From Schistosoma mansoni (lineage: Eukaryota; Platyhelminthes; Trematoda; Strigeidida; Schistosomatidae): 64,000 nucleotides of DNA. Made by a program: the position numbers and the translations under genes. Each line of letters opens with the position of its first letter. Within the stretch, counting starts at the first letter, position 1. This document shows, in pieces, positions 12,101-24,800 of this stretch. The stretch is from assembly GCF_000237925.1 (NCBI RefSeq), contig NW_017386003.1:7720-71719 (forward strand), read 5' to 3'. Under the pieces are notes generated by a model. That model was given only the letters and a program-made list of their open reading frames with translations. It made no database searches and was not told where the DNA came from.

Positions 12101-12198
12101 GGAATCCGGAAGGGAAGCGGAAAAGAGGAAGGCCAAAGAACACACTACGTCGGGAAATAGAAGCCGATATGAAAAGGATGAATAGCAACTGGAAAGAA
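9140..12198 (+). mobile_element. RTE-class LINE (SR2/Perere-3-like), decayed
   Basis: A non-LTR retrotransposon encoding an AP-type endonuclease followed by a reverse transcriptase. The leader (GGAGGGTTGGGCATGGGGTT) precedes a likely start at 9272. The endonuclease shows NVRTMWETGKT, ISETHWTQ, CYAPTND and SDHHLVV. It is interrupted by in-frame stops (for example the Trp codon before NVRTM and a TGA near 9783) and a frame change near 9410. The 3' end is lost in the gap at 12199. Its 5' leader lacks about 40 bp compared with 39409-39460. Confidence 0.9.
10249..11580 (+). pseudogene. RTE reverse transcriptase, interrupted by one stop
   Basis: A 443-codon frame carries the RT domain: YRGISLLSVPGKV, HQAGFRKDRSCTDQI, NFIDYEKAFDSVDRR, GVRQGCLLSPFLF and the catalytic FADD box, in the order usual for RTE elements. 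A TAG at 11578-11580 interrupts it. The same frame resumes and continues to the gap with [40 protein letters not shown] and a [15 protein letters not shown] tail. One stop thus separates two long intact segments, which suggests a fairly recent insertion. Confidence 0.85.
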
Positions 12199-12420
12199 NN
12201 NNNNNNNNNNNNNNNNNNNNNNNNNNNNNNNNNNNNNNNNNNNNNNNNNNNNNNNNNNNNNNNNNNNNNNNNNNNNNNNNNNNNNNNNNNNNNNNNNNNN
12301 NNNNNNNNNNNNNNNNNNNNNNNNNNNNNNNNNNNNNNNNNNNNNNNNNNNNNNNNNNNNNNNNNNNNNNNNNNNNNNNNNNNNNNNNNNNNNNNNNNNN
12401 NNNNNNNNNNNNNNNNNNNN

Positions 12421-12841
12421 AATGTCCATGTAAAACAGTAGTAAGGTGGATTTGAATTGCCAGTTTTATTTGCCGTGTGTCCAAATACTTCAACTTTTAC
12501 TAAAAGGATATCCGTTCACATTGGTTAAAGCCTGCAAGTTTTGTAGTTTTACTACAGTTTCACGCAAGAATCTCTACTTAAAGTGTCTTAGGTGTGATTA
12601 GTAACACCAGTCAACAACTTAAGTCGTATCTTTGTATTCGACTATATAAATATGCAATCACCTAACGTGAAAACTATGAGAAGGTGGCTGCAAAACCTTC
12701 ACTTATATCACGAAGGCCTGAGTTTAGGCAGGTTAAGGATGTTTCAAGTACCGGAATACGTGAGAAAAATGTATTTGCTGTCCTGATGAGGTGATGCTGA
12801 GGTCACTGAAAATCACGTTGAAATTGTGCAGTTTAAAAATA
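12421..12841. other. Upstream region of the MEG
   Basis: Unique A+T-rich sequence between the gap and the first MEG exon. It presumably contains promoter-proximal DNA. No repeat or reading frame of note is seen. Confidence 0.5.
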
Positions 12842-12850
12842 TATATAAAG
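12842..12850 (+). promoter_or_regulatory. TATA-like box of the MEG
   Basis: TATATAAAG lies 39 bp before the predicted start codon. This would place transcription initiation close to the ATG and give a short leader. It is inferred from sequence and position only. Confidence 0.4.
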
Positions 12851-15800
12851 CCAGTAAAACTTGAATGCAATAAAAATAAACAGGAAGAATGAACAAGAAA
12901 ATTATTCTCTCAACAATAATATATATTGCGCTGATGATAAGAGGTGAGTAGATTGTAAATTAAAATTGTGCAAATAATACGCAAATAAAAAAAATTATTG
13001 ACAAAAGCGAAATCGTATTAAGACAAAAAACAATGTATAACAAGAAAAATAAGCATTAGAATAAGTAAATATAAGTTACATGAAGTGACAAATCGTTCAA
13101 GAAATATTTGCATTTGTTGAACACACTGTAATTATCTCATAAACAAGCTAGATATCCGATCATCGATAAATTTGACGAAACAAAACGCATAAACATGAGG
13201 AATCAAACCATAACTATTTATGTGACTGTGCAGTGTATTACGATGAAAGTGATTTAGTAAGGTACCGATTTATCCACAGACGTCAGTTCAAATTGTAAGA
13301 TGATCACTTTCCAAACTGTTCTACACTTGTTCATAAACACGTGTCTTCACATAATCACAGATTACAAGTTCAAACTTAAATATTCACGCTCTCACATTTC
13401 AGGTGACCTCGCATCAGACAAACCCACAGGTGAGTTACATTCTTTATTAGTCAACAGATCGCACTATATCAGTCATGAAATGTAACTCAGTTCAGTCGAA
13501 TATATACACTTTCTGACAATGTGATGTGCTGAATCGTTCAAGTAATATTTGCATTAGTTGAACACACTGTCATTCTGTGATAAACAAGCTAGACATAGGA
13601 TCATTGAGAAATTTCATGGAATACACTGAATCATATAGATTTGAAGAGATTTTGCTCAAATGTGTGAATTGTGATGAATATGGAAAAGAGTTGACCATGT
13701 TGATAAACTAATATAACGGGATGGAAATAGAAGGTTAATCAGATTTCCGTGTTATGTACNNNNNNNNNNNNNNNNNNNNNNNNNNNNNNNNNNNNNNNNN
13801 NNNNNNNNNNNNNNNNNNNNNNNNNNNNNNNNNNNNNNNNNNNNNNNNNNNNNNNNNNNNNNNNNNNNNNNNNNNNNNNNNNNNNNNNNNNNNNNNNNNN
13901 NNNNNNNNNNNNNNNNNNNNNNNNNNNNNNNNNNNNNNNNNNNNNNNNNNNNNNNNNNNGATGCGTACGGTACTCATGGTCGATAATAAACTACATGATA
14001 TGTTATCAGCAAGAGTTGAATGAGGAAGTGTGGATCAGTGATCCCCTGACTGATGTCAGGGTTACTGATGAGATGGGTTATCAGATAGGGTACGTGACAA
14101 GTTGAGTAGTTCGATGAAGAACAGGCCCAAAACAACTGAGAAATGTCAAAACATTGCAGATCAAGTATTTGTCGGCATATTTTACGTAGGCATTACATTT
14201 TCTATTATTCCATAATATTTAAACCGTGTGTTTGAATGACGAAACCTCGCGATTTAACTCTTCTGTTCAGCAGGATCATCGATGAACAAGAAGGTTCTGA
14301 TGCAAGGACCGCATTCTTACAATTGAAGAACATATGAAACTCAAAAGGACTGTCTCAACAGATCGCACTATATCAGTCATGAAATGTAACTCAGTTCAGT
14401 CGAATATATACACTTTCTGACAATGTGATGTGCTGAATCGTTCAAGTAATATTTGCATTAGTTGAACACACTGTCATTCTGTGATAAACAAGCTAGACAT
14501 AGGATCATTGAGAAATTTCATGGAATACACTGAATCATATAGATTTGAAGAGATTTTGCTCAAATGTGTGAATTGTGATGAATATGGAAAAGAGTTGACC
14601 ATGTTGATAAACTAATATAACGGGATGGAAATAGAAGGTTAATCAGATTTCCGTGTTATGTACAACGTGTGAATTGTCAACAAAATGACCACACAATAAC
14701 CGAGTGACTTCGACAGAATGACAGTCACTTTACAAGTTCTATTAGCGAAAGTTATCTGAGAGAGAGATTGAGACGTAGAGAGAAAATGAGAGAGAGTGAG
14801 AGAGAAAGAGATTGAGGGAGGGTGAGAGTGAGGGAGAAAGCAAGAGAGAGATGTATAGATGCGTAGATGTGTAGATGTGCAGATAAAGAGATGTGGAGAG
14901 AGATAGAGTTTGAAGAGAGAAATGTGCACAGACTGACGGAGAAACGTTTCGGCACAGAAAATTCCAATGTGCACATCGACAAACTGGAACAGATACGAAC
15001 AAGTTTCAAAGACGAAACAGTGCGAAATCGCAACATTAAAATGTCACACCAATCAAAACGAAGCATCATTCAACGTGCTCGAACGAACACGATGATCAAA
15101 CAAACTGCACTCAAACGAACACATCACCATGACGAATCAAACCATAACTATTTATGTGACTGTGCAGTGTATTACGATGAAAGTGATTTAGTAAGGTACC
15201 GATTTATCCACAGACGTCAGTTCAAATTGTAAGATGATCACTTTCCAAACTGTTCTACACTTGTTCATAAACACGTGTCTTCACATAATCACAGATTACA
15301 AGTTCAAACTTAAATATTCACGCTCTCACATTTCAGGTGACCTCGCATCAGACAAACCCACAGGTGAGTTACATTCTTTATTAGTCAACAGATCGCACTA
15401 TATCAGTCATGAAATGTAACTCAGTTCAGTCGAATATATACACTTTCTGACAATGTGATGTGCTGAATCGTTCAAGTAATATTTGCATTAGTTGAACACA
15501 CTGTCATTCTGTGATAAACAAGCTAGACATAGGATCATTGAGAAATTTCATGGAATACACTGAATCATATAGATTTGAAGAGATTTTGCTCAAATGTGTG
15601 AATTGTGATGAATATGGAAAAGAGTTGACCATGTTGATAAACTAATATAACGGGATGGAAATAGAAGGTTAATCAGATTTCCGTGTTATGTACAACGTGT
15701 GAATTGTCAACAAAATGACCACACAATAACCGAGTGACTTCGACAGAATGACAGTCACTTTACAAGTTCTATTAGCGAAAGTTATCTGAGAGAGAGATTG

Positions 15801-18800
15801 AGACGTAGAGAGAAAATGAGAGAGAGTGAGAGAGAAAGAGATTGAGGGAGGGTGAGAGTGAGGGAGAAAGCAAGAGAGAGATGTATAGATGCGTAGATGT
15901 GTAGATGTGCAGATAAAGAGATGTGGAGAGAGATAGAGTTTGAAGAGAGAAATGTGCACAGACTGACGGAGAAACGTTTCGGCACAGAAAATTCCAATGT
16001 GCACATCGACAAACTGGAACAGATACGAACAAGTTTCAAAGACGAAACAGTGCGAAATCGCAACATTAAAATGTCACACCAATCAAAACGAAGCATCATT
16101 CAACGTGCTCGAACGAACACGATGATCAAACAAACTGCACTCAAACGAACACATCACCATGACGAATCAAACCATAACTATTTATGTGACTGTGCAGTGT
16201 ATTACGATGAAAGTGATTTAGTAAGGTACCGATTTATCCACAGACGTCAGTTCAAATTGTAAGATGATCACTTTCCAAACTGTTCTACACTTGTTCATAA
16301 ACACGTGTCTTCACATAATCACAGATTACAAGTTCAAACTTAAATATTCACGCTCTCACATTTCAGGTGACCTCGCATCAGACAAACCCACAGGTGAGTT
16401 ACATTCTTTATTAGTCAACAGATCGCACTATATCAGTCATGAAATGTAACTCAGTTCAGTCGAATATATACACTTTCTGACAATGTGATGTGCTGAATCG
16501 TTCAAGTAATATTTGCATTAGTTGAACACACTGTCATTCTGTGATAAACAAGCTAGACATAGGATCATTGAGAAATTTCATGGAATACACTGAATCATAT
16601 AGATTTGAAGAGATTTTGCTCAAATGTGTGAATTGTGATGAATATGGAAAAGAGTTGACCATGTTGATAAACTAATATAACGGGATGGAAATAGAAGGTT
16701 AATCAGATTTCCGTGTTATGTACAACGTGTGAATTGTCAACAAAATGACCACACAATAACCGAGTGACTTCGACAGAATGACAGTCACTTTACAAGTTCT
16801 ATTAGCGAAAGTTATCTGAGAGAGAGATTGAGACGTAGAGAGAAAATGAGAGAGAGTGAGAGAGAAAGAGATTGAGGGAGGGTGAGAGTGAGGGAGAAAG
16901 CAAGAGAGAGATGTATAGATGCGTAGATGTGTAGATGTGCAGATAAAGAGATGTGGAGAGAGATAGAGTTTGAAGAGAGAAATGTGCACAGACTGACGGA
17001 GAAACGTTTCGGCACAGAAAATTCCAATGTGCACATCGACAAACTGGAACAGATACGAACAAGTTTCAAAGACGAAACAGTGCGAAATCGCAACATTAAA
17101 ATGTCACACCAATCAAAACGAAGCATCATTCAACGTGCTCGAACGAACACGATGATCAAACAAACTGCACTCAAACGAACACATCACCATGACGAATCAA
17201 ACCATAACTATTTATGTGACTGTGCAGTGTATTACGATGAAAGTGATTTAGTAAGGTACCGATTTATCCACAGACGTCAGTTCAAATTGTAAGATGATCA
17301 CTTTCCAAACTGTTCTACACTTGTTCATAAACACGTGTCTTCACATAATCACAGATTACAAGTTCAAACTTAAATATTCACGCTCTCACATTTCAGGTGA
17401 CCTCGCATCAGACAAACCCACAGGTGAGTTACATTCTTTATTAGTCAACAGATCGCACTATATCAGTCATGAAATGTAACTCAGTTCAGTCGAATATATA
17501 CACTTTCTGACAATGTGATGTGCTGAATCGTTCAAGTAATATTTGCATTAGTTGAACACACTGTCATTCTGTGATAAACAAGCTAGACATAGGATCATTG
17601 AGAAATTTCATGGAATACACTGAATCATATAGATTTGAAGAGATTTTGCTCAAATGTGTGAATTGTGATGAATATGGAAAAGAGTTGACCATGTTGATAA
17701 ACTAATATAACGGGATGGAAATAGAAGGTTAATCAGATTTCCGTGTTATGTACAACGTGTGAATTGTCAACAAAATGACCACACAATAACCGAGTGACTT
17801 CGACAGAATGACAGTCACTTTACAAGTTCTATTAGCGAAAGTTATCTGAGAGAGAGATTGAGACGTAGAGAGAAAATGAGAGAGAGTGAGAGAGAAAGAG
17901 ATTGAGGGAGGGTGAGAGTGAGGGAGAAAGCAAGAGAGAGATGTATAGATGCGTAGATGTGTAGATGTGCAGATAAAGAGATGTGGAGAGAGATAGAGTT
18001 TGAAGAGAGAAATGTGCACAGACTGACGGAGAAACGTTTCGGCACAGAAAATTCCAATGTGCACATCGACAAACTGGAACAGATACGAACAAGTTTCAAA
18101 GACGAAACAGTGCGAAATCGCAACATTAAAATGTCACACCAATCAAAACGAAGCATCATTCAACGTGCTCGAACGAACACGATGATCAAACAAACTGCAC
18201 TCAAACGAACACATCACCATGACGAATCAAACCATAACTATTTATGTGACTGTGCAGTGTATTACGATGAAAGTGATTTAGTAAGGTACCGATTTATCCA
18301 CAGACGTCAGTTCAAATTGTAAGATGATCACTTTCCAAACTGTTCTACACTTGTTCATAAACACGTGTCTTCACATAATCACAGATTACAAGTTCAAACT
18401 TAAATATTCACGCTCTCACATTTCAGGTGACCTCGCATCAGACAAACCCACAGGTGAGTTACATTCTTTATTAGTCAACAGATCGCACTATATCAGTCAT
18501 GAAATGTAACTCAGTTCAGTCGAATATATACACTTTCTGACAATGTGATGTGCTGAATCGTTCAAGTAATATTTGCATTAGTTGAACACACTGTCATTCT
18601 GTGATAAACAAGCTAGACATAGGATCATTGAGAAATTTCATGGAATACACTGAATCATATAGATTTGAAGAGATTTTGCTCAAATGTGTGAATTGTGATG
18701 AATATGGAAAAGAGTTGACCATGTTGATAAACTAATATAACGGGATGGAAATAGAAGGTTAATCAGATTTCCGTGTTATGTACAACGTGTGAATTGTCAA

Positions 18801-21800
18801 CAAAATGACCACACAATAACCGAGTGACTTCGACAGAATGACAGTCACTTTACAAGTTCTATTAGCGAAAGTTATCTGAGAGAGAGATTGAGACGTAGAG
18901 AGAAAATGAGAAAGAGTGAGAGAGAAAGAGATTGAGGGAGGGTGAGAGTGAGGGAGAAAGCAAGAGAGAGATGTATAGATGCGTAGATGTGTAGATGTGC
19001 AGATAAAGAGATGTGGAGAGAGATAGAGTTTGAAGAGAGAAATGTGCACAGACTGACGGAGAAACGTTTCGGCACAGAAAATTCCAATGTGCACATCGAC
19101 AAACTGGAACAGATACGAACAAGTTTCAAAGACGAAACAGTGCGAAATCGCAACATTAAAATGTCACACCAATCAAAACGAAGCATCATTCAACGTGCTC
19201 GAACGAACACGATGATCAAACAAACTGCACTCAAACGAACACATCACCATGACGAATCAAACCATAACTATTTATGTGACTGTGCAGTGTATTACGATGA
19301 AAGTGATTTAGTAAGGTACCGATTTATCCACAGACGTCAGTTCAAATTGTAAGATGATCACTTTCCAAACTGTTCTACACTTGTTCATAAACACGTGTCT
19401 TCACATAATCACAGATTACAAGTTCAAACTTAAATATTCACGCTCTCACATTTCAGGTGACCTCGCATCAGACAAACCCACAGGTGAGTTACATTCTTTA
19501 TTAGTCAACAGATCGCACTATATCAGTCATGAAATGTAACTCAGTTCAGTCGAATATATACACTTTCTGACAATGTGATGTGCTGAATCGTTCAAGTAAT
19601 ATTTGCATTAGTTGAACACACTGTCATTCTGTGATAAACAAGCTAGACATAGGATCATTGAGAAATTTCATGGAATACACTGAATCATATAGATTTGAAG
19701 AGATTTTGCTCAAATGTGTGAATTGTGATGAATATGGAAAAGAGTTGACCATGTTGATAAACTAATATAACGGGATGGAAATAGAAGGTTAATCAGATTT
19801 CCGTGTTATGTACAACGTGTGAATTGTCAACAAAATGACCACACAATAACCGAGTGACTTCGACAGAATGACAGTCACTTTACAAGTTCTATTAGCGAAA
19901 GTTATCTGAGAGAGAGATTGAGACGTAGAGAGAAAATGAGAGAGAGTGAGAGAGAAAGAGATTGAGGGAGGGTGAGAGTGAGGGAGAAAGCAAGAGAGAG
20001 ATGTATAGATGCGTAGATGTGTAGATGTGCAGATAAAGAGATGTGGAGAGAGATAGAGTTTGAAGAGAGAAATGTGCACAGACTGACGGAGAAACGTTTC
20101 GGCACAGAAAATTCCAATGTGCACATCGACAAACTGGAACAGATACGAACAAGTTTCAAAGACGAAACAGTGCGAAATCGCAACATTAAAATGTCACACC
20201 AATCAAAACGAAGCATCATTCAACGTGCTCGAACGAACACGATGATCAAACAAACTGCACTCAAACGAACACATCACCATGACGAATCAAACCATAACTA
20301 TTTATGTGACTGTGCAGTGTATTACGATGAAAGTGATTTAGTAAGGTACCGATTTATCCACAGACGTCAGTTCAAATTGTAAGATGATCACTTTCCAAAC
20401 TGTTCTACACTTGTTCATAAACACGTGTCTTCACATAATCACAGATTACAAGTTCAAACTTAAATATTCACGCTCTCACATTTCAGGTGACCTCGCATCA
20501 GACAAACCCACAGGTGAGTTACATTCTTTATTAGTCAACAGATCGCACTATATCAGTCATGAAATGTAACTCAGTTCAGTCGAATATATACACTTTCTGA
20601 CAATGTGATGTGCTGAATCGTTCAAGTAATATTTGCATTAGTTGAACACACTGTCATTCTGTGATAAACAAGCTAGACATAGGATCATTGAGAAATTTCA
20701 TGGAATACACTGAATCATATAGATTTGAAGAGATTTTGCTCAAATGTGTGAATTGTGATGAATATGGAAAAGAGTTGACCATGTTGATAAACTAATATAA
20801 CGGGATGGAAATAGAAGGTTAATCAGATTTCCGTGTTATGTACAACGTGTGAATTGTCAACAAAATGACCACACAATAACCGAGTGACTTCGACAGAATG
20901 ACAGTCACTTTACAAGTTCTATTAGCGAAAGTTATCTGAGAGAGAGATTGAGACGTAGAGAGAAAATGAGAGAGAGTGAGAGAGAAAGAGATTGAGGGAG
21001 GGTGAGAGTGAGGGAGAAAGCAAGAGAGAGATGTATAGATGCGTAGATGTGTAGATGTGCAGATAAAGAGATGTGGAGAGAGATAGAGTTTGAAGAGAGA
21101 AATGTGCACAGACTGACGGAGAAACGTTTCGGCACAGAAAATTCCAATGTGCACATCGACAAACTGGAACAGATACGAACAAGTTTCAAAGACGAAACAG
21201 TGCGAAATCGCAACATTAAAATGTCACACCAATCAAAACGAAGCATCATTCAACGTGCTCGAACGAACACGATGATCAAACAAACTGCACTCAAACGAAC
21301 ACATCACCATGACGAATCAAACCATAACTATTTATGTGACTGTGCAGTGTATTACGATGAAAGTGATTTAGTAAGGTACCGATTTATCCACAGACGTCAG
21401 TTCAAATTGTAAGATGATCACTTTCCAAACTGTTCTACACTTGTTCATAAACACGTGTCTTCACATAATCACAGATTACAAGTTCAAACTTAAATATTCA
21501 CGCTCTCACATTTCAGGTGACCTCGCATCAGACAAACCCACAGGTGAGTTACATTCTTTATTAGTCAACAGATCGCACTATATCAGTCATGAAATGTAAC
21601 TCAGTTCAGTCGAATATATACACTTTCTGACAATGTGATGTGCTGAATCGTTCAAGTAATATTTGCATTAGTTGAACACACTGTCATTCTGTGATAAACA
21701 AGCTAGACATAGGATCATTGAGAAATTTCATGGAATACACTGAATCATATAGATTTGAAGAGATTTTGCTCAAATGTGTGAATTGTGATGAATATGGAAA

Positions 21801-24800
21801 AGAGTTGACCATGTTGATAAACTAATATAACGGGATGGAAATAGAAGGTTAATCAGATTTCCGTGTTATGTACAACGTGTGAATTGTCAACAAAATGACC
21901 ACACAATAACCGAGTGACTTCGACAGAATGACAGTCACTTTACAAGTTCTATTAGCGAAAGTTATCTGAGAGAGAGATTGAGACGTAGAGAGAAAATGAG
22001 AAAGAGTGAGAGAGAAAGAGATTGAGGGAGGGTGAGAGTGAGGGAGAAAGCAAGAGAGAGATGTATAGATGCGTAGATGTGTAGATGTGCAGATAAAGAG
22101 ATGTGGAGAGAGATAGAGTTTGAAGAGAGAAATGTGCACAGACTGACGGAGAAACGTTTCGGCACAGAAAATTCCAATGTGCACATCGACAAACTGGAAC
22201 AGATACGAACAAGTTTCAAAGACGAAACAGTGCGAAATCGCAACATTAAAATGTCACACCAATCAAAACGAAGCATCATTCAACGTGCTCGAACGAACAC
22301 GATGATCAAACAAACTGCACTCAAACGAACACATCACCATGACGAATCAAACCATAACTATTTATGTGACTGTGCAGTGTATTACGATGAAAGTGATTTA
22401 GTAAGGTACCGATTTATCCACAGACGTCAGTTCAAATTGTAAGATGATCACTTTCCAAACTGTTCTACACTTGTTCATAAACACGTGTCTTCACATAATC
22501 ACAGATTACAAGTTCAAACTTAAATATTCACGCTCTCACATTTCAGGTGACCTCGCATCAGACAAACCCACAGGTGAGTTACATTCTTTATTAGTCAACA
22601 GATCGCACTATATCAGTCATGAAATGTAACTCAGTTCAGTCGAATATATACACTTTCTGACAATGTGATGTGCTGAATCGTTCAAGTAATATTTGCATTA
22701 GTTGAACACACTGTCATTCTGTGATAAACAAGCTAGACATAGGATCATTGAGAAATTTCATGGAATACACTGAATCATATAGATTTGAAGAGATTTTGCT
22801 CAAATGTGTGAATTGTGATGAATATGGAAAAGAGTTGACCATGTTGATAAACTAATATAACGGGATGGAAATAGAAGGTTAATCAGATTTCCGTGTTATG
22901 TACAACGTGTGAATTGTCAACAAAATGACCACACAATAACCGAGTGACTTCGACAGAATGACAGTCACTTTACAAGTTCTATTAGCGAAAGTTATCTGAG
23001 AGAGAGATTGAGACGTAGAGAGAAAATGAGAGAGAGTGAGAGAGAAAGAGATTGAGGGAGGGTGAGAGTGAGGGAGAAAGCAAGAGAGAGATGTATAGAT
23101 GCGTAGATGTGTAGATGTGCAGATAAAGAGATGTGGAGAGAGATAGAGTTTGAAGAGAGAAATGTGCACAGACTGACGGAGAAACGTTTCGGCACAGAAA
23201 ATTCCAATGTGCACATCGACAAACTGGAACAGATACGAACAAGTTTCAAAGACGAAACAGTGCGAAATCGCAACATTAAAATGTCACACCAATCAAAACG
23301 AAGCATCATTCAACGTGCTCGAACGAACACGATGATCAAACAAACTGCACTCAAACGAACACATCACCATGATCAATCTTTCTTTTGTAAGCAATCTAGA
23401 CATAGGATCATTGAGAAATTTTAATGGAATACACTGTGTCATATATATTTGAAGAGATTTTGCTCAAATGTGTGAATTGTGATGAATATGGAAAAGAGTT
23501 GAGCATGTTGATAAACTTATTCAACGGATGGAAATAGAACGTTAATCAGATTTCTCTTTTATGTCTTTGACTCTACACTTTCTGTTTGCAAACCTTTTCT
23601 TCTTAAAAATTTGTTGTTCCATTGATCCTCATCCGTTTGAAAGTGCACAGTTTTTTAATTTTTATTAGTTCATTAAGTATTTACATGTCCCACATCTTAC
23701 GATAGATGCCCTCAAGATTTGAATTTATTTGCACACTCGTTTCTTTATTGTTGTCGAATTCGCAATAAGACTATTGTATTGCTGTCGTTAAACTAACGGT
23801 AATCGGATGGTGATTTATATACACACACCCGTCTTTCTTAAAATTTCACTTTAATAAATTGCTGGTTTGTCAAATCTTGTATATCTTCTCCCTACAACTA
23901 TTTGAAAAGCCTTCACGAATTACAAATTTTTGATTATAGTTCCAAAACATTTAAAAACGAGGATTAATGATTACAAATATGCATATTATAAGTCTTCAAT
24001 ACAAAAATGTAAGTTATTTAGAATAATCTCAAATTTGTTTAAATTCAAGTATGCTTATCAAATAAATAATCTTGATGTTTCTCATAAATCGTGTGTTTAT
24101 GGAATTGACGTTATGAGTGATTGTGGACCAACTGCGGGACAAACTTCACTAACGCATTACCAAACAGCATAATTTGTTACGTTCGCTTCTTGCTTTTATG
24201 GGCATAATTTTCGTTTGAGTAACTGATTTTGCAAAATCATTACCACATTAGCTATGCATGTGAAACTGACATCTAGATTACTGTTATAATTGTATTTTGC
24301 TAATAAACGACCCAGCTATTCCTATTGCTTAGTATTCTTATACGATGACATTTAACAATACCCCAAAATCTGAACACGTTGAACATGAATGAAAATTGTA
24401 TTCAAAATAATAATGTTAAGTGAACACCAATCACTGATTTGAATAACTTTCATATAATTATACTATATACATATGAAGCTTCTAGATTTTTCTTCAATAA
24501 TATGCTCGGGCTGATCGGTTTAGAATAAGCCAATCAGCGCGCAGCAACACCATCATGCATGAAACATGCATACATGAAACATTCAATCTATGTCCCACTA
24601 ACAATTACCTAACGTCATCTCAAAAAATAACTGTTTTGGGTCTTGTGCACTTAATCATATACACTAGCAAATAACCCATTTTCATGAACTTCATCGCAGT
24701 TTGTCGTAACACGTGTCCACCATAATTAACTCGGTCAAATCAACATCGTAAAAGATTCTCCATTATCAAATAGAATTTGTAATATTCAAGTACGAACAAT

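Larger units (their letters stand above)
13189..23372 (+). repeat. Array 2 of the 1030-bp unit (exon plus intron)
   Basis: A partial unit at 13189-13759 is followed by a gap and non-array sequence. From 14355 to 23372 the unit repeats every 1030 bp (for example homologous points at 14867, 15897, 16927, and so on to 23107). The copies look virtually identical. Each complete unit carries one 27-nt micro-exon, about 1 kb of intron and a purine-rich tract of about 120 bp. The unit starting near 18862 and the one near 21952 share the variant GAGAAAGAG, three units apart, which points to duplication of a three-unit block. Confidence 0.95.

Noticed and set aside
14867-15232. 121-codon plus-strand frame in each unit (MCRCADKEMWREIEF...)
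   Set aside because: It lies in the predicted intron, begins in the GA-rich tract and shows no domain. Identity between copies reflects the near-identical DNA of the units.
13189-23372. CRISPR-like or ordinary satellite interpretation of the array
   Set aside because: Units are 1030 bp without variable spacers, and each holds a well-formed exon in phase with the flanking exons, which fits an exon array better.
24333-24377. 45-nt candidate micro-exon after a strong acceptor
   Set aside because: In the phase required by its neighbours it contains a TAA stop.
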